Below are positions 1 to 10,186 of a stretch of DNA of 51,709 bases, in pieces; position 1 is the stretch's first letter; each line of letters opens with the position of its first letter. Source of the stretch: Welwitschia mirabilis (taxonomy: Eukaryota > Gnetophyta > Gnetopsida > Welwitschiales); contig JBOZIK010000001.1 of NCBI GenBank assembly GCA_051453625.1, positions 294,609,553-294,661,261 of the forward strand, in the 5' to 3' direction. Under the pieces are notes generated by a model that was not told where the DNA came from, ran no database searches, and saw only the letters and a program-made list of their open reading frames with translations. Made by a program: the position numbers and the translations under genes.

Positions 1-850
1 ATGTTTCTTGGACTACAGTTCAAAAATCTCAAAATGAGATATTTATTTCTCAATCCAAATATGCAAAAGATTTAATCAAACATTTTGGATTAAAAAATAC
101 AAAAACAACTAACACTCCTATGCCTACATCATGTAAAGTAAGTTTGGATGAAAATGATAAACCAATGGATTAAAATCTTTACAAAAGTATGATAGGTAGT
201 TTATTATATTTGACTACAAGTAGACTAGATATTATGTTTAGTATTTGAGTATGTGTAAGGTATCAATCTCAATCAACAAAATCACATCTTAAAGCAGTAA
301 AAAGAATAATCAAATACGTAAAGGAACATATGATTATGGCTTGTGGTACCCTATAGAGACATCTTTTGAGCTTGTAGATTTTAGTGATGCAGATTGGGCT
401 AGTTGTAAATATGATAGAAAGAGCACAAGTGGAAATTGTTTTCTATTAGATTCATGTTTACTAGGATGGCCAAGTAAGAAACAAAGCTTCATTTCTCTCT
501 TAACTGCAGAAGCAGAATATATTGCAGCAGGTAGTTATTATACTCATCTTTTATGAATGAAAAAAATGCTAAAGGATTTTGGTATTAATTTTGAACAAGT
601 TCCTATCTTTTGTGATAACACCAGTGCTATAAACATATCGAAAAATCCTATTTAGCACTCAAGAACTAAACACATTGTGCTAAGGCATCATTTACTAAGA
701 GATCAAGTAGAAAAAAGACACATATATATGAACTTTGTGAGTATAGACCAAAGGCTGGCAGACATTTTTACTAAACCCCTGAATTTTGATACTTTTCTTC
801 ATCTCAAAAACAAACTGGGGTTATTTCACTGTTCTATGGCTAATTGTAGG
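1..850 (+). pseudogene. Ty1-copia (Sirevirus-like) pol relic: RT tail and RNase H
   Basis: This is the C-terminal part of a copia polyprotein. The window opens inside the reverse transcriptase tail (FLGLQFKN, then the stretch before RNase H with SMIGSLLYLT). RNase H follows, with FSDADWAS at 380-403, DRKSTSG near 415, the LTAEAEYIAA signature near 502 and ADIFTKPL at 758-781, the usual copia pol ending. In-frame stops (for example near 170, 247, 556 and 652) and a frame change show it is dead. The 5' part of the element lies outside the window. Directly downstream are repeated polypurine tracts and an LTR, as expected for the 3' end of a Sirevirus. Family assignment rests on recognised motifs, lineage on the repeated polypurine tracts and the long LTR. 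Confidence 0.88.
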
Positions 851-1059
851 ATGATCGCTAGATTCTTAATTTGGTTAATCATATGTGATCAGTCGACTAG
901 CATAAAATCTTGGTTACCTAGACCCTCTCAGTTCTGTAGGCCCTTCAGTGAAAGCTGACAGTGCAAAACAGAAGTTTCTTTGCTGAATAGGAATTGTACT
1001 ATTTGTTTTCATCTTTTCATATTGATTATTTACTTATGTTTTACTTATGTAATTTTGTA

Positions 1060-1442
1060 CTCTCCTTTGTCATTGATGTCAAATAGGGGGAGAATTAGTT
1101 GTATATCTCCTTGTAATACTTATGTTTAATAGAATCACAATGCATGTAGTTCTATGTCTTCAATCGGTGTCTCAAATCTTTTTGTGCAATTTATATGACC
1201 TTAACATTTCTTTTTCAGTAATGAAAATTAAAGTTTCAAATGTTGCTATCCCATATTAGAAATGAACTCTTAAAATTGTTCTTATTTTAGCACAAAATTT
1301 GACTCTTTAAAATGTCTTAAATTGGTTTCAAAAGATTAATATTTTGCAAATAATAATAGGCATTTTGTGAGGGGGAGTTTTTCTAAGTCTTAAATATTTT
1401 TACAACTAAGTATTGTTTGCCATTAATGTCAAAGGGGGAGAT
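1060..1442 (+). promoter_or_regulatory. Repeated polypurine tracts before the copia 3' LTR
   Basis: Three G-rich purine tracts lie between the pol relic and the LTR: AAATAGGGGGAG at 1081, GAGGGGGAG at 1369 and AAAGGGGGAGAT at 1431-1442, the last abutting the LTR. The first and third share the upstream context TTTGYCATTRATGTCAAA. A polypurine tract primes plus-strand DNA synthesis during reverse transcription. Serial copies are a reported hallmark of Sireviruses. Only the last one is in the right place to define the LTR edge. Confidence 0.75.
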
Positions 1443-1601
1443 TGTTAGATTATGTTTTATCAATTTATGTCAAACTCATGTTTTCTATGTAGAAAATTTT
1501 GTGTATCTTATGCAGAAGATGTTAACAACTTGAAAGTTAAGTGCTGAAGCCAAAATTGTTGAATTCTGATCATTAGAAATCTATTAAGTTCACTTACCCT
1601 C

Positions 1602-2155
1602 TTGAGGGGTCAATCGGACTTTCAAGGGATTGACTGCACCTGGAGCAGACACTCAGAAATTAAACTAAATTTAGAGAGGTCAATTAGATTTTTGATGAGT
1701 TCGACCAGACCTATGAGCTCGAGAGTTAGTATCCCTAAACTGAATGATAAGGGGTCGATTGTACCTATGATGGGATCAAACGGATCTGTAAACTAAGAAC
1801 AGTGCTCCTGAATCGATGGTCATAGGGTCGACTGAACCTTTGAAGGGGTCGATGGGACTTAAGCATTATGGATTTGATAACCCTAAGTCAATCATCATGG
1901 GATCAACTGAACACCTAAAGAGGTCAACTAAAGTTGATACAGGAAATTGAAATGATCTTTTATCAGAACTATCAAGCAACCGAACAGAATTGTAAGTGAT
2001 GAGATTGGGGTCAACTGAACCCTAAGAGGTCAACCGGACGTGGATCTATAAGAAATTAGGATGACCGAAGGGCGACTTATATAAGTCACAGCACCAGATG
2101 GGGCCAACTAAACTTTTGAGGGGTCGACTAGACTTTTGAGGGGGTCGATTTGCCG
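1602..2155 (+). repeat. GGTCGAC-type sub-repeats inside copia LTR
   Basis: About fifteen short interspersed copies of a 13-15 bp unit occur here, such as GGGTCGACTGAACC, AGGTCAACCGGACG, GGGGTCGACTAGAC and GGGGTCAATCGGAC. Nearly all differences between copies are C/T or G/A, consistent with an ancestral CpG-rich unit close to GGGTCGACCGGACC. The cluster sits upstream of the TATA box, in the U3-like part of the LTR. Sirevirus LTRs are known to carry dense CpG-rich palindromic motifs in this position. Whether this is the same motif class is inference. Confidence 0.8.
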
Positions 2156-2278
2156 GAATGAAACTAAAATTTTCTATCCATTTTGTATCTATTATGTATC
2201 AGTTAGATAGTCATTTTCTAGCCATTTATAGCCATTGGAAGCGCATTTTCAAATGAAATAAACCTTAAAGCCTTTCAC

Positions 2279-2286
2279 TATAAATA
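2279..2286 (+). promoter_or_regulatory. TATA box of copia LTR
   Basis: TATAAATA followed by GCC sits in the middle of the LTR, downstream of the sub-repeat block, where the U3 promoter should be. Confidence 0.6.
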
Positions 2287-2938
2287 GCCAAGAGAAAGAT
2301 GACTAAAGAACCTCTTTCAACTCTTGAAAAAGGACTAAATATTGTGATATTTACTATTGGATCTTGGCATTTGTACTCCTGACCAAGAAGATCTATCATC
2401 TATTTTATCTATGGATTAAATATTAGATCTAGTGCTTCATTGTTTGTTCTATCTACAAGAGAAGAGCTTCATTAAAACTATTGTGCTGAAGAACAAGTGA
2501 TATTTTTATGCATCAAGGCATTCTTACCATCACTGTTACATCCTCTAAAGATTAAGACTGAGCCTGTAAAAGTCTAATTGGGAAGGTTGAGACTTAACTT
2601 ACAAAAGTCCATTCGTAAAGGTTATAGGTGAACCTGCAATACCTAAAAGAGTTAACAAAGATCCAAATCAAGCTTGGAAATAAGCTAATCATCAAGAGTG
2701 GAGTAGGAGGTTTCTTAACCACTATAAAATCCTATGTGCATCTATTTACTATTTTATGGTTTTTGTCAGTTTTATTACTTTGAATACTTTTAGCTTTTCT
2801 TTGCATGCACGAATTTATTAGAAAAATTGTTTTGAGCACAATTTTGGTATATTATGAATTTGTTTTGTTTATTTTTTAAACTTTTTTTAAAAGAAAGACT
2901 TATTCACCACCCCTCCCCCAGGGTTCTCAATCCTATCA

Positions 2939-3709
2939 TAAATTTTCTTTTGAATTTCTCTATCAGGGTGTTCCAAGGTACTTGTTGAGGCTGTTTCTAT
3001 TAGCATTTAGACCATTATTTCTTTGCATTTTCTATAAGAAAGATGGTGGCATATGCTCATCGTTGTTCTAATAGAACATTCCGACAGTTAAAGTAGTTTT
3101 TTTATTTATTGAATCTAGTAAATGACTTCTTTGCTTGCCCCTGCTTTGCCTTCATACGTTTTGATTCATATCATTTTTACAATCTCCTCTTCTTTCCATT
3201 GTTCTATGTTAGAATTATTTGCTCTATTTGATAGGAAGGCTTGGAGGTTTACCTCTGTGTTTAGTAGTCTTATCTAGATGTTCTTAATGTTGACTACATA
3301 AGTTGGAGTATGTTGTCCCAATGTAGAGGGTTACTCTTAGGATGTTCTTAGGTTCTTTTCAATAGGTTTATCTTCCAAGCGAGGAAGGAGGTTATCGATT
3401 CTACTCATCAGAAGTTGATTTTGAGAGTGGATGTATTCTAGTTGGATTTCTATTTTGTCCATTATCCCATGCACTCTATGTTCCATGATGCACTAGTTAG
3501 TTCGACATCCTCTTAAACTCATATATCTATCCTTGTTCGCTCCTCTTCTGAGAGTAGTACCTCCTTTTTTCTGGAGCTATTATGATGTTTTTTATAGTTT
3601 TACTGTAATACGTAGCTATCTCTAAGTAAATGGTGATTAGAAAAATAGTTAGAAGGGCCATTAGTGGTTGTGATACTAATACTTAAAGATGTGGGTCCCA
3701 TTTGTAGTA
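2939..3709. other. Stretch between LTR and repeat array; possible minus-strand gag scrap
   Basis: No clear gene is present. On the minus strand, roughly 3560 down to 3330, one frame stays open and reads like a short coiled-coil segment (MEHRVHGIMDKIEIQLEYI, then SRIDNLLPRLEDK), which resembles the N-terminal part of some plant gypsy gag proteins. It has no supporting neighbours and stops appear on both sides, so this is a weak reading. Confidence 0.25.
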
Positions 3710-4690
3710 AGTGTCAAGGAGTGTGTTACCAAATACCCTAAGTACGATATTGGATAATACATATATGTCATGATCAAAGTGCAACATCATCAAAGAGTCA
3801 AGTATGAAATCAGACATCCTCATGCAACTTGGAAGCCTTATTGTAGAGCAAGAATGGGTAAGGTGATGAGTGCCAAAGTCAAATGAAAGGTGTTAGGATC
3901 TCACAAGCGTAAGTGTAACATCAAACACCTAAGTATGATGTTGGACACCTAAGTACAACATTGGAGACCATTTTCATAGGCATGCTAGAGTAGAAAGGGT
4001 GATGTCAAGGGTAATGAAGTGGCATTGGAGCTTGTGGAGGCAAGTGCAATATTGATCTCACAAGTGCAACATCAAGTACCCAAGTATGACATTAGGCATT
4101 CAAGTACGATGCCAGGCCTTTTTTCAAGAGCCATGTTATAGTGGAACATGAAGTGTCAGGGTCTTGTGGAAGGCGTCAAAGTGTTGTGGGTTCAAGTGCA
4201 ATGTCAAGCACTTAAGTATAACGTTGAACACCTAAGTATGACATCAAGAACTCAAGTGTGATGTCAAACTATTGAGTGCAACATTAAAGTCTTCATCGTG
4301 GTATGCATGTGCAGTGGATAAGCAATTCTTGAGTCAAGTAAAAGGTATTAGAGCCTTTTGTGGATGAGTGTAATATCAAGTACTCAAGTGAGACATTAGT
4401 CACCTAAGTACGATGTTAGAGACCTTTGGCATAGGCAAACAGAAGCAAAACGGGTAATTTTAGGGGTGAGCGAGAGGTGTTGGAAGCTTGCAAAGGCAAG
4501 TGTGATATCAGACACCCAAGTGTAACGTCAAGCACCAAAGTGCAATATCAAAGATTAGAGTGCAATGTTAAAAACCTCATTGTAGGGTAGGCTAGAAAGG
4601 CATAATTGACATCAAGGTTGAGTAGGATCTGTCAGAGGTAGACGGGAGGCAAATGTGATGTTGGGCATCTAAGTGTAATGTCATCCCTTT
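3710..4690 (+). repeat. Degenerate 20-bp sub-repeat array, probably LTR U3
   Basis: Roughly 25-30 copies of a 20-bp unit occur here, some head to tail at exact 20-bp spacing (3911, 3931, 3951) and others separated by unique sequence. Typical copies are AAGTATGATGTTGGACACCT, AAGTGTAACATCAAACACCT and AAGTGTGATATCAGACACCC. Variation is almost all C/T and G/A, so the ancestor was probably AAGTGCGACGTCGGGCACCC, with four CpGs. A TATA box lies 130 bp downstream of the last copy. The layout (sub-repeats, then TATA) is like the U3 of a plant LTR, but no second copy of this LTR is in the window and its ends could not be placed. Confidence 0.75.
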
Positions 4691-4820
4691 GGTATGTACC
4701 ATTGCCATGGAGATTAGTACTATCACCTAACTACAGTTTTCTTTCTTCAATTTTGGGTTAGTTAACTTTTAGTTGTAATTAACTTTACTCCTATGGTTTA
4801 GTTAACTGTGCATCCACTTC

Positions 4821-4828
4821 TATAAATA
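4821..4828 (+). promoter_or_regulatory. TATA box downstream of 20-bp repeat array
   Basis: TATAAATA followed by CCCC lies in a promoter-like setting after the sub-repeat array. It probably served the LTR of an otherwise unrecognised element whose body may be the coding relic that follows. Confidence 0.45.
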
Positions 4829-5269
4829 CCCCATGGAACCCTCATTTTTACCTCATTTTCCTAGTGATTTCCAAATAATTGGTAGCTCTTCTTTTCCCTC
4901 TTTTTACTATTATTCTTCTGTTTGGTACCTCTATATTATCTTTTAGTGATTCTTACATATTTTAATGTAGGCCTTTTGTACTCGACACTTCTTATAAATA
5001 CAAGTTCTTATCCAATGCTTCCACTTGCAGCATCTACATCTCAAGGAATGGCTCAAAGACTCTATCCCACCATTTCTTAGAATTCTACCAATGTTAGGTC
5101 TGCTGAGTTATAAATTCAATTATAAGCTATGAAGTAGGGCTTCTTGTGGATATTCTCCTTTAATTATTTAGATTTGTGTGCATTTCCTTTCTGTCGTCTT
5201 TGCCATATAATTGCTCTCTTTATTCTCAATTCTCTTTATCTTTATTTAACTCCACATACAGCTACTATG

Positions 5270-7290
5270 ACTCATCCTTAGCATGGTCCTATTTAAATTT
5301 TGAAAGAAAGCATAATGTTGGTATTTGTATTAAGCTAAGGTAACCATGATCCTCTTAAGGTATCTCACACTGATAAGGATTTTTTCTAGTTTATGGCTTA
5401 TCACTTAGATGACTTCATATGCATGGGGGAGGTGGATACACAACGCCATGGGGTGTCCACTGCCAATTTCACTATCCTATATTTTGCATCTTTTGATTGA
5501 ACTGATTATAGGTAAGGCCTTCCTTGAGTGAGTGAGATCCCTAATTACATAATTCATTTGTTACCATTTTTGGTTAGTAAGGTTTCATTGGATTATGCCT
5601 CCACTGTATATTTCACCACTCTTTCTCAATTAACTCACTTAAAGTAGAATAACTATAGGGGTAAGTATTTCTACATGCATATCCTTCTTATTTTGTACTT
5701 TTCTTTCATGGGTCCCAGGGATTTACAGCCCTTTAGATCCTTCCAAGAGGATCCATCTCTAATTTTATCTTCTCATGAAATTCTTACTCAATCCGTACTT
5801 CATTCTCATTCTTTCTCATCTATGAAGTGTGAAGGTTCTAGGTACTATGAACCTGGAGAAACTTTTTGGGGTACTTTTTGCATTCCATATAAGGTATAGA
5901 TCCCTGTGTTGGTTTTTTGTACAACAAGTGTATTTCTAATAACTCTTTTTATGTTTATTATTGTTTATAAATAAGTCAGGCTTCAGAATCCTATGACTCT
6001 TCTTGTTGGAAATAGGAGAAGACTATAATTAACTACTTGGTACATGAGAAATTAGAAGAAAAAGAAACTTCCCTTAGCTTTGCTTAATGACAGTGGTACT
6101 GTGGGGTAATATCTTGATCTTTGTTCTATTTTCTTTAGTGTTATCTTTACTTGCATGATATTTTTACTTAACATTTTTCTTTTTTTCCTTTTCTTTTAGG
6201 TTCTCCACTCTAAAACATTGATGGAGAATGATCTTGATTTTACTCCCCAACCTCTGGAGAAGCTTTTCCTTCGTAATCTAAGAGAGGATAGCATAACAGT
6301 AAGTGACTCCTTCCCTTCTATTCCTACTAGTCTCCTACTCATGGATTTACTATTTCGTTCCGATTCTCAAGAGGATGAGATGCTTAATGACTTTAATACA
6401 TTAATGGATTAGAAGGATATGTCCTACTCAACTCCCTACTTTCAACCTTCAAATCAGAGTCTGTCAACCACTCACAAATCTCCAGAACCTCCTTCTTGTC
6501 TACCTATGACTCCTCAAGCTATTTTCAATGAGTAGGCTCAAATATCATACTATATAAATTAGCTATTCTAAGTGATAGAGACCCTTTATCTAAAAATCAA
6601 GAAGCTTAAAAACCAATTGGGAGAGTATTAGACTCTCTCTAGCTTATTGCATATGGAGGTCACCCATCCATCTTGACTGGATGATGTCTATACTTATTGT
6701 TACTACAAGGAAATAGATTTTTTGTAAGACTTCAAGTGTAACCTTACATTATCCTCCATAATGTGGCTAGCCTTTCCCACTTTAAGATTTCTAAAATTTG
6801 ATTAATATGATGAAGTCTTTCCATTGCATGGCTCAACATGGGGTAGAGGAATGGGAATCCATGAGTGATTTCCTTCAGATGTTAAAAAATAAAGTAGAGA
6901 ACATGCACTTATCAGAGAAGAGGTCACAAATAAATACTTCCCAGATTATCACATTAGAGAAGAGTCAGGCTACCTTATCTGCTTAATTAATAAAAAGTAA
7001 TAGGATGATTCAGACTTGTGCAGATTGTTTGGCCGTTACAATTAATGATATCAATGTGTTATATTAAGGCGAGACGATCTCTAAGGAGCATCTTGTGGAA
7101 ACCTTGGTCTCTTATAGTAAGCTTTATATGAAGCTATATAAGAAGCCATATCCCATCACTAGGGTAGATTTTGTGGCAGGTTCTTCTTTGGTTGAGATCA
7201 GCACTCCAACAATTCCTTACCAAACTACTAGAATGGAGGTTATTCTAAGTGGTATGAATCCAACCATTGTAAGCACATAAGGTTACAATC
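5270..7290 (+). pseudogene. Unrecognised degraded coding stretch (element internal region)
   Basis: Several plus-strand segments read like a decayed protein rather than random DNA: around 5385-5500 (MAYHLDDFICMGEVDTQRHG), 5675-5895 (MGPRDLQPFRSFQEDPSL, YYEPGETFWGTF) and 6218-6410 (LDFTPQPLEKLFLRNL, then an acidic part). At 6800-7280 there is a Glu/Lys/Ser-rich, coiled-coil-like part with FLQMLKNKVENM and LVSYSKLYMKLYKK. A pyrimidine-rich stretch ending in TTTTAG at about 6200 and GTAAGT near 5661 and 6299 could be old splice sites or chance. I do not recognise the family. Position before the transposon-protein domain and a copia-type LTR suggests part of one retroelement body. Confidence 0.35.
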
Positions 7291-7699
7291 CCATTTGTTT
7301 TTCATGGAGGATTTTCTTCTTTCTCAGTAATGATTTCATGAATTCAGATGTTCAAGGCATTATGCCCCTTGTATTATTTGCTAGTGCCTTGTTTTTGTTA
7401 AGTTATTTTTGCAAATTTTACTCGGATCTATAGGCTTAGGCGTGAAAGAAAGGCAATGAACCTATGGGTTTTTTCTCCCTCTTCAAATCTAGCCTATTTC
7501 ACCCCCATTATAAAATATTTTTAGAGCCCTACATATTTTATTTCCACCTGTCTCCCTGTCTTTTTCAAATAATGTCAGTTTCCTTTCTCTTTCCTTGGTC
7601 ATTAGCAGCTGTCATGTGTTTCCATAGCATAAGGATCTTCAATAAGATCAAGATAAAAAGAGGCAGGAAGCAAGAATCTAGGCTATTTCTACTCTAGAG

Positions 7700-8664
7700 T
7701 GTCATATAAATCCTTAAACAAGTTTTTTGAGAAGTTTAAAAGAAAACCTTTTTGTTAGGAGTGGTTAGTAGATTCAGGAGAATTCAGAGAAATTAGGGAT
7801 GTGGTAAGGTTGCTTAATCATCTAGATCTCTCTTATTTTTTTAAGGTTTCTAGGTTTGCATACCCTTTTCTTACTTTCATTTTCTTGTAATTATTCTTAT
7901 GATGTGGATTCCTCTACCTTTTCGATACTTATTTTGGGAAAATGAATAAGAGTTATCCCTCGTATGATAGCCTCCCTTACAAATATTCGTAGAATAAATT
8001 ATGAGGAGTTCTAGGCCTTGGATGACTCCATAGAAGATAAGGCGGAAGTCACCAAGGAGCTCCTTGAGAAATTTATTAGATGGAAATCTACCCTTTCTAC
8101 CTCCCATCTTATTCCCAAATATTGCTTTCTTCATTTAGTTTTTACCTATAATTTTTTACCTCTTATTGATCATCATGATGAGACCTCAAATTATCGTGCC
8201 TATCTTTTGTATTTGGTGGAAACATGCCACTCCATTGATGCTTCTTCCATCATTCTTAAGAATATGGTCTCTCGGTTGGAATACCACAAGACCCAGACTC
8301 TTCCTTATTCTATCCTAATCACAAATATTCATTGCTACTTTAGGGTTCAAATGCACGTCAAACTTGAAATCTTAACTCCCATGTCTTCCATTGGATGTGT
8401 CACTCTGTCATGAATGCATATTTTCTCTGGATCCAAGTAATCTTCTAAATCTTATTCTCCAAAGAAGACCTCCTTTTAAGATACTTTTTCATGCTTAAAG
8501 TGTCTTGATTCATGCATTCATCACATGAAAGAGGTACTCATTGTAATAGACTATGAAATTGCAGACACTTCTAGGAAAGCCGGTGATTCTCAACATAAGG
8601 CAGCAGAAGAGGAAGAAGAATATGACTTATTCTCTGAAGAAAAAGAAGAGGAAGAATTAGATTA
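7700..8664 (+). pseudogene. Plant transposon-protein (env-position) ORF relic
   Basis: Translating with a few frame changes gives the layout of the plant-specific transposon protein domain found as an extra ORF in many plant LTR retrotransposons. Around 7730-7880 is a segment with EIRDVVRLLNHLDLSYFF and FAYPFLTFIF, where family members have their 'lVreFYaNl' block. LGK.IRVIPRMIASL follows near 7935, matching 'VRGk.I.vs...I'. Then 8018-8413 has FLHLVFTYNFLPLIDH, YRAYLLYLVETCHSIDASSI and LPYSILITNIHCYFRV, matching 'fi.hnLlP', 'llyaiv.gksInv..iI' and 'LPyg.LltkIf.hf.V'. The tail (8575-8664) is very acidic (EEEEEYDLFSEEKEEEELD). Stops and frameshifts show it is dead. It lies about 400 bp before a copia-type LTR, the env-like position. 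Its biochemical role is unknown for the whole family. Confidence 0.6.
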
Positions 8665-8689
8665 ACTTTGTTGTTGCTATTGCTATTTT

Positions 8690-9062
8690 CTCTCCTTTGC
8701 CATTGATGTCAAAAAAACAAGAAAATAATTTATGTTTGAATTTTTTTAAGCATGGTTGTTATCACTCAGTTATACCTTATTAGTTGATATCAATTGTACT
8801 ACTTATTTTTGCTTAGTAGTAATGAATGTTAGTATCAGTTACACTACTTACTAATAAATGCTATATTACCTACAAATTGTGCCTTCAAAACTTATTCAAA
8901 TGTTTATCTTTACAAAAAAAATATAAATATTTGTATTAAATAAAAATGTTGTTATTATGGTCAATAATACTTTACGTTTTTATTATGGGCAATTCATTAT
9001 AAGCTTGATAACTTTTTATATATAATCAAATATAGTTTGCCATCAATGTCAAAGAACGAGAT
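8690..9062 (+). promoter_or_regulatory. Decayed polypurine-tract region before second copia-type LTR
   Basis: TCTCCTTTGCCATTGATGTC near 8691 and GTTTGCCATCAATGTCAAAG near 9037 match, with a few changes, the two contexts that precede polypurine tracts in the first element (1060 and 1417). The final tract here, AAAGAACGAGAT, has lost its G-run. This shows that the 8.7-10.2 kb copy and the 1-2.9 kb copy are the same family and that the former is older or more decayed. Confidence 0.65.
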
Positions 9063-10186
9063 TATTAAGTTATTTTTTTCAATTTCATGTCAAACTAACA
9101 TATTAGTGTAGCGAAATATGTTGTAATTAATGTAGAAAATAATAGTCGTTATACATCAAAATTTTTTCAACATTTTTCACTAGCTTCATGTGAACTTGAC
9201 AAGAGACAGAATTAATAAGGGATTAACCAAATCCCAGAGGGATCAATTAGACTTGTACCAAAAATTATCTAATCAATTTATTAAGGGGTTGACTAGATTT
9301 CAGAGGGGTTGAGTAGACCCATGCTAAATATACTTTGATATCAAGTTGATAAGAGGTTGATCGAATCAAAAGGAGGTCGATCGAACCTAAACCAAATGTG
9401 GTTGATCAGATTCTAAATGGGGTCGACCGGGCTGGGCGATGTAAGGAAATCAAGTCGACTTGAAGAAAATGGGATCAATGAGGTCGATCAGATGCTTTGA
9501 GGAATCAACCAATCATAGTGGGAATGTAATTTTTTAGCTTATTTTCTTAGTCGTTATCTCCTTATTTTTAATTGCTGGAGTTTCAAATTGATTTGTAAAG
9601 TCTAAAATCTATCTTTTATATAAGCCAAATGAACCAAAATCTTTAGATACCTCCTTGATCAACTAAAAAGAAAAAGCACACTTTTGTACTATTGAGATTC
9701 ATTCGTTAACAGACTACACTATACAAACTTGCACTTGTGAACTTTATTTCAAATAGTGTGCTTGTGATTTTGTTGTACTTCAGACCTAGTGGAGTTAGTT
9801 CTTTCAGGAACACTATTTTCACTAAAATCTTTCCTTTGTAAAGGTTGAAACTTAGTCTCGAAAAGTCCATTTGTAAAGGTTACAGGTTGACCTAAGAAAC
9901 CCGGGAAGAAAGCAACAGGGGTTTAGATTAGCTTAGGGTTGAATATCAATATTGAGAGTGGAGTAGGGGGTTTTCCTGAACCACTATAAATTGTTGTGTC
10001 TAGCGATCTTCTTATGTATTTTCTATTTTCAGTTATTTTCATATTTTTTTTTTCATCTGATCTTATTTAATAGAAGTTAGATTCTTAATTCAAATGCTCA
10101 AATATTTCTAGTGTAACTTTTAAAGGGTAAATTTTATATTATAAATCCTGTTCACCCCCTTCCCCTCTAAGGTTTTAGATCTTTTA
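9063..10186 (+). repeat. Second Sirevirus-like LTR, diverged copy
   Basis: This starts TATTAAGTTA (TG mutated to TA) directly after the decayed polypurine tract and ends near ATCTTTTA. At about 1.1 kb it is shorter than the copy at 1443-2938. It shares the start (CAATTTCATGTCAAAC), about eleven GGTCGAY sub-repeats (9218-9510), a TATA-like TATATAAG (9617-9624), the block with AAAGTCCATTTGTAAAGGTT and GAGTGGAGTAGGGGG, and a C-rich end (TTCACCCCCTTCCCCTC). No partner LTR is visible, so it may be a 3' LTR of a truncated element. Confidence 0.7.

Larger units (their letters stand above)
1443..2938 (+). repeat. 3' LTR of Sirevirus-like copia element
   Basis: The LTR starts with TGTTAGATTATG directly after the AAAGGGGGAGAT tract and appears to end at CCTATCA (2938), giving about 1.5 kb. 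It contains a dense set of GGGTCGACYGGAC-like sub-repeats (1602-2155), a TATA box (2279-2286) and a C/G-rich tail before the CA end. A shorter, diverged member of the same family is at 9063-10186. The two share the tail block around GAGTGGAGTAGGRGGTTT and ACCACTATAAA. The 5' boundary is firm. The 3' boundary is inferred from a CA end and from alignment with the second copy, because the partner LTR and target-site duplication are outside the window. Confidence 0.8.

Noticed and set aside
3710-4690. CRISPR-like spacing of short repeats
   Set aside because: Repeats are imperfect, partly head to tail without spacers, and lie in plant nuclear DNA; they are LTR-type sub-repeats.
5661-6200. Splice-like signals (GTAAGT and pyrimidine tract plus TTTTAG) suggesting an intron-containing gene
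   Set aside because: The surrounding frames are full of stops and no family is recognised, so true introns cannot be told from chance.
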